From Flintibacter faecis (GTDB lineage Bacteria; Bacillota; Clostridia; Oscillospirales; Oscillospiraceae), in contig NZ_JACOPN010000010.1 of the NCBI RefSeq assembly GCF_014287875.1, positions 10,722-74,721 of the forward strand: a stretch of DNA of 64,000 bases, given 5' to 3'. Shown piece after piece: positions 8,381 to 17,200 of this stretch. The notes beneath the pieces are model-generated. The model saw only the letters and a list, made by a program, of their open reading frames with translations. It was not told the origin of the DNA and made no database searches. How positions within the stretch are numbered: position 1 is the first letter of the stretch; the number at the start of each line of letters is the position of its first letter. Both the position numbers and the translations under genes were made by a program.

Positions 8381-8594
8381 GTTGTCGCTTCGGTTGTCGA
8401 GCCGGTTGTCGGTCTGGTTGTCGGGCAAAAATCCCGAAAGCCTTGATATTGCGGCACTTTTCCCTCTCTGACAACCATGACAACCAATATTATAAAGAAA
8501 AAGGAAATAGTAAAAAGATAGTATCGCCCGATAAAGAAAAAAGGTTTTCTGATGTCCGTTGTCGGAACTTCGTTGTCAGACCTTTCCTTGTCGG
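8381..8594. repeat. GTTGTCG iteron array, candidate replication origin
   Basis: GTTGTCG begins at 8381, 8393, 8405 and 8417, an exact 12-bp period. Two inverted copies (GACAACC at 8470 and 8479) and further direct copies at 8558, 8572 (GTTGTCA) and 8588 (CTTGTCG) follow around an AT-rich segment (8486-8530). Its position directly after a helicase gene fits an origin. The short open frame through it only encodes the repeat and is not taken as a gene. Confidence 0.65.
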
Positions 8595-8621
8595 GCTTTT
8601 TCATTCAAGGAGGAATATCGT

Positions 8622-8819
8622 ATGACAAATATTGTGAACAGTACACTACCCACCCCAAATAACCATTCGGAGAAAAACAAACCGGATGGAGTTTTTGTGA
8701 TTAAGCAAGGCAAAACAAATTATAAAGTCAAAGTGTTTTTTGACCATAGTAGCGGTTTGACTGCGGAGGACAGGTTGAAACGCATTATTCAGGCAGAAGC
8801 AGAGAGAGAATCTGCGTAA
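8622..8819 (+). CDS. tnpW: Transposon-encoded protein TnpW-like
   Basis: 65 residues. ATG at 8622 follows CAAGGAGGAATATCGT. The central part GVFVIKQGKTNYKVKVFF followed by a short helix (EDRLKRIIQAEAE) matches my memory of TnpW proteins, which carry a hydrophobic strand pair of the IGxTxYxVxVHF kind. It is the last gene before the right end of the transposon, as in Tn4451. Function unknown. Confidence 0.7.
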   Translation: MTNIVNSTLPTPNNHSEKNKPDGVFVIKQGKTNYKVKVFFDHSSGLTAEDRLKRIIQAEAERESA

Positions 8820-8863
8820 GTAATATGAAAAATATCCACGCACCCCCTTGACAAAAGCTTTCA

Positions 8864-9547
8864 GAGGATACTCTGCTTTCTGCTATGGAAACTGCCGGTG
8901 CGGACGAAATGCCTGATGAGGTGGAGCGCAAAGGTTTGGGAACGCCTGCGACCCGTGCCGGTATCATTGAGAAGCTGGTTCGCATCGGTTTTCTGGAGCG
9001 TAAGGGTGATAAGAAAACCAAACACCTGATTCCGACCCACAAGGGTACGGCTCTGGTAACAGTCATGCCGGAACAGATTCAGTCCCCATCCATGACGGCG
9101 GATTGGGAAGAAAAATTGTTGCTCATTGAGAAAGGCGAATATGCCAGCGAGGACTTTATGGACGAGATCAAAGATGTGATTGCCGGTCTGATTCAGAACT
9201 ATGAAGTAATCCGTGATTCCGAGGTTATGATGTCGAAAGAAGCCAATTCTATCGGCAAATGCCCGCTCTGCGGCAGTGCTGTAGAGGACAAAGCCAAGGC
9301 ATTTTTCTGTTCCAACAGAGCTTGCAAATTTGCCCTCTGGAAAAACAATCGCTACTTTGCGAGCATCGGCAAGAGCATGACTTCTGCCACGGCGCAGAAA
9401 TTGCTTGGTTCCGGCAAGGTAAAGCTCAAGAATTGCAAGTCCGAAAGAACGGGCAACACCTTTGATGCCACCGTCTTTATGGAGGTATCAGATGATGGCA
9501 AAACGAAGTTCAGTATGGAATTTGAAAATGGAGGAAAGCGCAAATGA
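8864..9547 (+). pseudogene. topB: DNA topoisomerase III, 3' part split by transposon
   Basis: The frame starts mid-gene with EDTLLSAMETAG and runs 227 codons to the normal C terminus. It carries the family stretch RKGLGTPATRAGIIEKL and a C-terminal zinc-finger-like piece (CPLCGSAV, CSNRACKFALWKNNRYF). The intact homologue at 44366-46462 shows TEDTLLSAMENAG at the same place, so about 460 N-terminal residues including the catalytic tyrosine are separated by the transposon. The 5' half should lie left of the window. Precise excision of the transposon would restore the gene. The stop overlaps the next gene by four bases. Confidence 0.9.
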
Positions 9548-10389
9548 CAAATGAGTACAACCCGGATGGTAAGGAAATCCGATTTATCGACAGCCATTAT
9601 AAGGATTTGTTTCATATCCCCGATGGCAGCTGTGTGCAGATTCACTACCCGGATGAAATGGTTGTGAAGCCCTGCACCTTCATTGACGAGTATCATACGC
9701 AGATCGGATACAATGTGTTTCATATCTGCCAGTTTGCAGAAATTATGGAGCGCAACGGCGCAAGCTATATGCCGGAGCCTGAGATTATGGGCGATGAAGC
9801 CGCATGGAAGGTCGGAAAGGATAGAATCCTTGCGGTGCAGACCTGCGAAGATGGTTACGACTACACCCTGTTGGATGAAAACTACAACGAGATTGATGGC
9901 GGTCAGGTTGATAACCCTGAACTGTCCATGCTCGAAGTCCGCCGGGATATTCTGGAATCCTTCGGGCTGGAGCGCCGGGAACTGCGGGCAATGTTCTATG
10001 AGGATGTCATGGAGCAGGCTTTTGAAGTCGGCAGACAGGCGGTGGTGGTCAATGACCCTATCGCTGAGCTTGCTTTTAAGCTCGACCGTTTTGCAGAGAA
10101 CTTCGACCCCTATGAATATATGGATCAGGTCGATGATGTGCAGGCGCATATCCAAGAAATCAAGGCAGATCTTGCCGCTGGTAATACGGCTCCGTATCGT
10201 GAGTTCCTGAATACAGCCATTGAAGAAGCCCGTGAGGAAACTGCGGTTGAGGTTGCCAAAGTGCTGAAAAGTCAGCTGGATAAGCTCGACTCTCCGAAGC
10301 GTGAGTCGGTCATGGAAAAACTGGCACAGGCCGCAGAAAAAGCTGCGCCTGCCAGTCCCTCTCCCAAACGCAAAGAGCCTGAACGATAA
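9544..10389 (+). CDS. ICE-conserved protein of unknown function
   Basis: 281 residues, ATG at 9544 overlapping the topB stop, with GGAGGAAAGCGCAA as ribosome binding site. The N-terminal half reads like a beta-rich domain (KEIRFIDSHYKDLFHIPDG, then CTFIDEYHTQIGYNVFHICQFAE). The C-terminal part is helical with an Ala/Pro/Lys-rich tail. I know it only as a protein that follows TopB in Tn1549-like elements and cannot give it a function. Translational overlap ties it to the transfer operon. Confidence 0.65.
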   Translation: MTNEYNPDGKEIRFIDSHYKDLFHIPDGSCVQIHYPDEMVVKPCTFIDEYHTQIGYNVFHICQFAEIMERNGASYMPEPEIMGDEAAWKVGKDRILAVQTCEDGYDYTLLDENYNEIDGGQVDNPELSMLEVRRDILESFGLERRELRAMFYEDVMEQAFEVGRQAVVVNDPIAELAFKLDRFAENFDPYEYMDQVDDVQAHIQEIKADLAAGNTAPYREFLNTAIEEAREETAVEVAKVLKSQLDKLDSPKRESVMEKLAQAAEKAAPASPSPKRKEPER

Positions 10390-10402
10390 GGAGGACACGG
10401 AT

Positions 10403-10999
10403 ATGAAAAACGAAAAATGGGATGATGTTCACGGAAATACCACCCCGGATGACAGAATGGTTGCTTTTCTGGAAAGCCCCACGGATTCCTATGCGATTCT
10501 TCAGCTGCGGGAAGATGTAGACGATAATATCCCGCTCATGTTTGCAAATTACAGCTACCTTCAGAAGAAAGAAATGGAGCCTGAGATTGACCGTTACGAG
10601 GTGGTCTATCATGGCTCCATTTCTATGTCCGAGGATGTGAATCGGCAGCTGGAAGATTTGTATGTAAAGTTCAATATTGACCACCCGGATGATTTCCGTG
10701 GTCACAGTATGTCGGTCAGCGACATCGTAGCCTTAAAGGTAGTCGGTGAGGTATCCTTTCACTATGTAGATTCTGTTGGGTTTCAGAAGCTGGAAAACTT
10801 TATGAAGTCCGAAAACTACCTGAAAAACGCAGAGATGGCAATGGAAGATGATTATGGGATGATTGACGGTATCATCAATAACGGAAAAGCGTCCGGATTA
10901 GAGGAACGTCCTTCGGTGTTGGAGCAGTTAAAGGAAAAGCCCGTGCCGGATGTTTCCCATAAGCCGCCCAAGAGCCACCCGGAAAGGGAGATTGAATGA
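10403..10999 (+). CDS. YodL / DUF4316 domain protein
   Basis: 198 residues. ATG at 10403 has AAGGAGGACACGG upstream, so the longer in-frame opening at 10301 is rejected. The central region (YEVVYHGSISMSEDVNRQL to SVSDIVALK) matches YodL domains. The segment AEMAMEDDYGMIDGIINNG is a DUF4316 signature that also ends the antirestriction protein at 42061-43887. Such proteins are common accessory genes in Tn1549-like elements. The function is unknown. Confidence 0.75.
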   Translation: MKNEKWDDVHGNTTPDDRMVAFLESPTDSYAILQLREDVDDNIPLMFANYSYLQKKEMEPEIDRYEVVYHGSISMSEDVNRQLEDLYVKFNIDHPDDFRGHSMSVSDIVALKVVGEVSFHYVDSVGFQKLENFMKSENYLKNAEMAMEDDYGMIDGIINNGKASGLEERPSVLEQLKEKPVPDVSHKPPKSHPEREIE

Positions 11000-11202
11000 T
11001 GGATTTCACACAGGATGAGCGGAACATGATGATGCTTTACAGCCCTGGCACAAGGTCAGGGCTGTGTGAAGCACTGACACTGATGAAGGAACAGCTTTCG
11101 GAGGACGAGTCAGAGCTTTTTGCTTTGGCAGACTCGGTTCTCCGTAAAGTTTCAGCCATGGACGATGCCGCCTTTGAGAAGCTGAACCTTTATCCGGATT
11201 GA
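10996..11202 (+). CDS. Transposon-transfer assisting protein (TTRAP family)
   Basis: 68 residues starting MMDFTQDERNMMMLY, with ATGATG overlapping the previous stop. Short acidic helical proteins with an LYSPGTRSGLCEAL-type opening and an ELFALADSVLRK helix are assigned to the TTRAP family found in conjugative transposons. It lies 18 bp upstream of the giant gene, in one operon with it. Its mechanism in transfer is not established. Confidence 0.65.
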   Translation: MMDFTQDERNMMMLYSPGTRSGLCEALTLMKEQLSEDESELFALADSVLRKVSAMDDAAFEKLNLYPD

Positions 11203-11220
11203 TAGGATTGGAGGGATACA

Positions 11221-14200
11221 ATGAACGCAAAAGAGCGATTTTATTCCGGATTAGCAAAAGAAACGATTGGGAAAATCACCTCGAACACAGATAACTGGAC
11301 TTCGTTTTTGAGAACGATGTCCCGCAACTATGAGTTCACCTATCCGGAACAGGTGATGATTTATGCTCAGCGCCCCAATGCGACCTTTTGCAAGCCCTAT
11401 GAGGACTGGAACGCTGAAAATTACCGCAGATATGTAAAGCGTGGCTCTACCGGCATTGCTCTGTTTGTGATGAACAGGGATAAACCGTATCTGCGCTATG
11501 TGTTTGATGTGGCGGATACCGGCGTTCGCCGTTCTTCCCCGGAACTGAAACCGTGGGAGGTGACGCCTGAAAACCGCTCCTATGTCATGGAAGCGATGGA
11601 GCGTACCTTCGGTGTTGCCGCTGACGGGGTACTGGAAGCACAGCTTGAAGATATTGCATCCGCACTGGCGGCTGAGTATTGGGACGATTACAAAAAGCAG
11701 TTCCTCGACATCGTTGCCAACAGCTTCCTTGAGGAGTATGATGAACTCAACATCGAAGTAGCTTTCAAAAATGCGGTGGCAAACAGCGTATCCTATACGA
11801 TGTATTGCCGGTTCGTGGAAAGTCCCGACAACTACTTCGAGCATGAGGATTTCCAGAAGGTGTTTGATTTTAACACCAGACAGACGGTAAATGCCCTTGG
11901 TACTGCGGTGAATGCCATCAGCACAAGGATGTTTCAGGAAATCGAAAAAGCGATTGGAGAACATGAGCAGATTAAAGCTACCGAAAGGAGTACAGATTAT
12001 GAGCGAGATGACTTACAGACAGGCCGGAGATTATCAGATTCCGAACCTTCAGTTGGAGAACGAGGGAGAGAAACCTCTGGGCAAGTACGGCAGGATGCGT
12101 CGAGCATTTTTGGAACAGAACAATCCGATGCTCCTGAACGACATGATTCTGACGGAGAGCCTGTTCCCGCACCTGTGGGAGATCGAGGAAACAGCGAAAG
12201 CCAGAGTGGAGTTTCTGATGGAGCAGTACCTGAAGGACAGCCCCGCACCGGACAAGGAAACGCAGCAGATGGCGTGGGTGCAGCACATGAACAGCCTGAA
12301 AGCACAGGCGGAGGAAGTCGTGATGACGGAGCTTATCAACAGCTGAGTCTGAACCTTTTCCTCTCCGAAAATGAACAAATCAGTTTTATCGACCGAGCAG
12401 AGAGCTTTACGCCCTCTGCTTTTTCTTTTGCCCAGGAAGAAATCGACCACTTCCTTCTGCTTGGTAGCAATACCGATGAAGCCCGAAAAGTCGTAGCGCT
12501 GGAATATATGAAGCAGAAGCCGTTGGAAGAAATCGTTCAGACCTTAAAGCAGGTCTATCACGGCGGCTATGGTCTGAAAGAAGATAGCGGGAATATCTGT
12601 GCGTGGTATGCCGAGGACGGTATCCACCTTGCCAAAGGTTCCTCTGCCATTGACAGCCCCAGAGCGCAGATCGTTTCTTGGGAAACGGTTGCCGAGCGCA
12701 TTGGAGAACTGCTTGAAAATGGTCGGTTCGCAACTAATGTGGAACTGGTAGAAGCATCCGGATATGAGCGTCAGAAGTTGGCAGAATCCCTGTGGCATCT
12801 TTATCACGATTTGAGTGAAGAAGCCCGTTCCAGCAACTATCTGGCAATTCTTCATCAGGAACCGTTTCGTGGTTTCCCTGACGAAACCGCAGACTTGGCT
12901 GAAAAGTTGGATGACCCTCGTTTCCACGCAACCTTGGTACAGCAGTATTCGGAATTTAGAAAAACCCTTGCGGAAAATCCCGATCTGCTTCGTTTTCACT
13001 ATCACAAGCTGAATCTCATTCAGAAACAGCTGTATGAGTTGAATATGCCTTTGCGTGAGTATCAGACCGATATGATGCAGATGCCCCTTGTCCGCCAGTT
13101 CATTACGGATGATGAAGTCAATGCAGACTTGACCCGTGGAAGCGGCTTTTCCGGTGGTAAAGCCCGTATTTATAACTACTGGCAGGAGAATCATTCTGCC
13201 AAGGAAAAGATGGACTTCCTGAAGCATGAATACGGAACCGGTGGTCATTCCCATGCCTGCTCTGGTGCAACGCACAGCGGTCAGGATCACGATGCCAAGG
13301 GTGTTGCTTACACCAAGAGCGGTTGCGATAAATTGCAGATGTCCTGGGCGCAGGTGGTGCAGAGAATCGACGGTCTGATACGAAAGGGACGCTACCTCAG
13401 CCCGGAGGAAGAAGCGGAACGACAGGCTATCGAAGAAGCTAAAACTGATCCGTTGGAAGATGTTTATGACCGTTTCGCAGTGATTGATACCGAGGATGGC
13501 GAGTATGCGATCTGGGATAATCAGACCGATGACTACTATGTAGACCCGGAAGGCGTTACGGAATACTTCACGGACGAATGGCTTGCCAATGACTATTTGG
13601 AGGAAGTTCGTCAGTCCGTAGCTGCGATGGAGTCGGTTCAGCCAGAAGCGCCTGTGGCAGAGCCTGCCGAAGTTGTGGAAGCATCTGCTTCCGAGGAACC
13701 GAAATGGAATTATCAGGTCGGTGACACGGTATATCTGGACGATACAGCTTTCCGTGTGGAGCAGATCACGGACAGAGAAGTTCAGCTGCGTGACCCTACG
13801 CTTGCTTATCCCATCTTCCGTGCCGAGAATCGTGAGAATTTCGAGCGTATGCTCTCTCAGGACGAAAGAAACCATGCGGTAAGGGTTGATGCCCAAACCG
13901 AAGAAAAGCCCGTTACAGAGGATTTTCTGGGCAAAACCGAACCGAGGGACTACACCCCTGAGTATCAGCTGTTAGACCGTCTGCGTATGGACTGCGAATA
14001 CTTCCTTGGTGCAGGACAGCACAGCGAAAAGCATCTGTGGGCAGGCAACCGCCATGCACAGATTGCCAAGATGCGTGAGCTGTATGAAATGATTCCCGAC
14101 AAACCAGAATGGCTGACACCTGAGATGATTAACAGCTACGAGGAGCGCATGGCTCCCCGCTATCTGGTTGCCGCCTACCATCACTTTGAAAACGGCTTCG

Positions 14201-17200
14201 ATGATAAACTGGACTACTACACTCTGGAAGAAGCGGAAAAAGCTGCCCAGGGCTATGTGGACGGAACCATGGAGGATGACGGATTCAAGTACGATGGTGC
14301 TGCCGTTTACGATCAGCAGGAGCATAAGTGCATCCGTATCTATGGGGACTACCCTGACGAAAAGGCACACGCACAGGTCAGAGCCAGTGCGGAACCCGAA
14401 CAGCAGGAACCGGAACACTTCATCGATCATTTTTATGTTGCCGAGGACATTCAGAAGCGGGGTGCGCTGGACATCAAGGAATACAGTTCCTTTGATGATG
14501 CCCTGCGAGCCTACTATGCACTTCCTGACACGCAGAGAAAAGCCCTGGGTGCAATGAATACCAGAGATCTGCCGGGTAGTCTGGACTTCGTACAGTGCGT
14601 AGATGGAAAGGACACCATCATTCAGGATTATGCCCAGGTGGACGGATGGCAGAATGCCGAAGTCATGGACATTATCGCTCAGCTTGAGCAGTCCATCACC
14701 ACCAGAGAAATCCCACCTGTTCCTGCGGTGAACTTCCACATCACGGATGACAACATCGGTGAAGGTGGACCGAAGCAGAAATTCGCAAGAAACATCGCAG
14801 CCATTGAAACTCTGTTCAAACTGGAAAGCGAGAACAGGAACGCCACTACCGAAGAACAGGAGATTTTGTCGAATTATGTCGGTTGGGGCGGTCTGGCAGA
14901 TGCCTTTGACCCGGACAAGGGAAATTGGGCGAAGGAGTATCAGACACTGAAAAACCTGCTTTCCGAAGATGAATATGCTGCGGCAAGAGCTTCCACCCTG
15001 AACGCACATTACACCAGCCCTACGGTCATTCGCTCCATCTACGATGCGGTCGGACAGATGGGCTTTGAAACAGGAAATATTCTGGAGCCTGCTATGGGTA
15101 TCGGCAACTTCTTTGGTATGCTCCCTCCTGAAATGCAGAGCAGCCGTTTGTATGGTGTGGAACTGGATTCCATCACCGGCAGAATTGCTCAGAAGCTCTA
15201 TCCCAACGCAGAAATCAAAGTAGCCGGTTTTGAAACGACAGACCGCCGAGACTTTTACGATCTGGCTGTGGGTAATGTCCCTTTCGGCAACTACAAAGTG
15301 TCCGACAAGCCGTATGACAAGCTGGGATTCTCCATTCACAACTATTTCTTTGCCAAGGCTTTGGATCAGGTTCGTCCCGGTGGTGTGGTCGCTTTTGTGA
15401 CAAGCCGTTACACCATGGATTCCAAGAACTCTGACGCAAGGCGATATATGGCGCAGAGGGCGGAACTGCTTGGTGCAATCCGTCTGCCAAACGATGCCTT
15501 TAAGAAAAACGCAGGCACGGAAGTCGTGTCCGACATCCTGTTCCTGCAAAAGCGTGACCATCCGATTGACATTGTACCGGAATGGGTAAACCTTGACCGC
15601 ACCGAAGAAGGACACACCATGAACAGCTACTTTGTCGCTCATCCTGAAATGGTTCTGGGCGATACGGTGGAAGAAAGTACCGCCTACGGCATGGACATTA
15701 CAGTGCGTCCCATTGAGGGCATGGAACTGTCCGAACTTCTGAAAGAAGCAGTTTCCCACATCCAAGGAACCTATCAGGCTGTGGAGCTTCCCGAAGCTGA
15801 CAAGGGTAAGGAAATCGAAACCATTCCTGCAACCCCGGATGTAAAGAATTTCTCTTATACCGTGGTGGATGGCAATGTGTACTTCCGTGAAAACTCCCTG
15901 ATGCGCCGTGTAGACCTGAATGAGAAAGCAAAAGACCGTGTGATGGGCATGGTGGAACTTCGTGGTATCGTCAACGAGCTGATCGAATATCAGCTTGAGG
16001 ATTACCCGGATGAAATGATTACTCAGAAACAGGCAGAACTGAATGATGCCTACGATGCGTTTGCCGCAAAGAACGGGCTTATCAATAATCGAGCCAATGG
16101 TCAGGCATTTGCTGACGATTCCTCCTACTATCTCCTGTGTTCTCTGGAAAATGTGGATGAGGACGGCAATCTGAAAAGCAAGGCGGATATGTTCACCAAG
16201 CGAACCATCAAGCCGGAACGCAGAGTGACGAGCGTGGATACGCCGTCCGAAGCTCTGGCAATCTCTATCGGTGAGCGTGGCAAGGTGGATTTGCCGTTTA
16301 TGGCACAGCTGCTTGGAACACCTGGAGAATACGATGCGATTCAGGCAGAGCTTCGAGGGGTGATCTTCAAAGACCCGATGGCTCCCGATGCTGTGGAAGT
16401 TGGATGGCAGACTGCCGATGATTACCTTTCCGGTGATGTAAGAAGCAAGCTGCGTGTCGCACAGATGGCGGCAGACAGGGATTCTTCCTTCCACATCAAT
16501 GTGGAAGCCTTGCAGAAAGCACAGCCGAAGGACTTGGATGCGTCCGAGATTGATGTGCGTTTGGGTGCAACATGGATTGATGCCGATTATATTCAGCAGT
16601 TCATGGAGGAAACCTTTGAAACGCCGTATTACTTGCGCCGTTCCATTGAGGTCAAGTTCTCCGAGCTGACCGCAGAGTGGCGCATCAACGGTAAGAGTTC
16701 TCCCAACTACAACGATGTGGCGGCGTATGTCACCTACGGTACAGAGCGAGCCAACGCATATCGGATTCTGGAGGAAACGCTGAATCTGAAGGATATTCGT
16801 ATCTATGATACGATTGAAGATGCAGATGGTAAGCAGAAGCGTGTCCTCAATAAAAAAGAAACTACCCTGGCACAGCAGAAACAGCAGGCAATCAAGGATG
16901 CGTTCCGAGATTGGATTTGGAGAGATCCGCACAGACGAGAAACCCTTTCCACCAAGTACAACGAACTTTTTAACTCCACCAGACCTCGTGAGTATGATGG
17001 CTCTCATATCCGTTTCGGCGGCATGAACCCGGATATTACCCTCCGTGAACACCAGAGAAATGCTATCGCTCATGTGCTATATGGTGGAAATACGCTGCTT
17101 GCACACGAAGTTGGTGCGGGCAAGACCTTCGAGATGGCTGCATCGGCTATGGAGAGTAAACGGCTTGGATTGAGCCAGAAATCCCTGTTCGTTGTGCCGA

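Larger units (their letters stand above)
1..8865. mobile_element. Tn4451-type mobilizable transposon, right part
   Basis: The gene order tnpX, tnpV, cargo, relaxase, tnpW is the one known from Tn4451/Tn4453. The left end lies outside the window. The right end is placed at the GA dinucleotide at 8864-8865: the interrupted topB frame resumes there (codon GAG), and TnpX-type recombinases are known to cross over at GA. Upstream of this point the topB frame meets a stop codon and no longer matches the intact homologue at 44366-46462. A primase, a VapE-like helicase and iterons are extra to the classic Tn4451 set and suggest autonomous replication. The exact end could be a few bases off. Confidence 0.8.

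Noticed and set aside
8381..8425. CRISPR-like spacing of repeats
   Set aside because: Repeat unit is 7-8 bp with 12-bp period, far too short for CRISPR, and no cas genes are present.
8356..8480. Cys/Arg/Gly-rich peptide RCRFGCRAGCRSGCRAK
   Set aside because: It is just the translation of the 12-bp iterons; no ribosome binding site and partly inside the end of the helicase gene.
9352..10398. A 348-codon open frame on the minus strand
   Set aside because: Antisense to the topB fragment and the following gene, both of which have good starts and family matches.
13972..17073. A 1033-codon open frame on the minus strand
   Set aside because: It lies wholly within the giant methylase/helicase gene, has no recognisable domains and no ribosome binding site; it is the antisense shadow of a GC-biased long gene.
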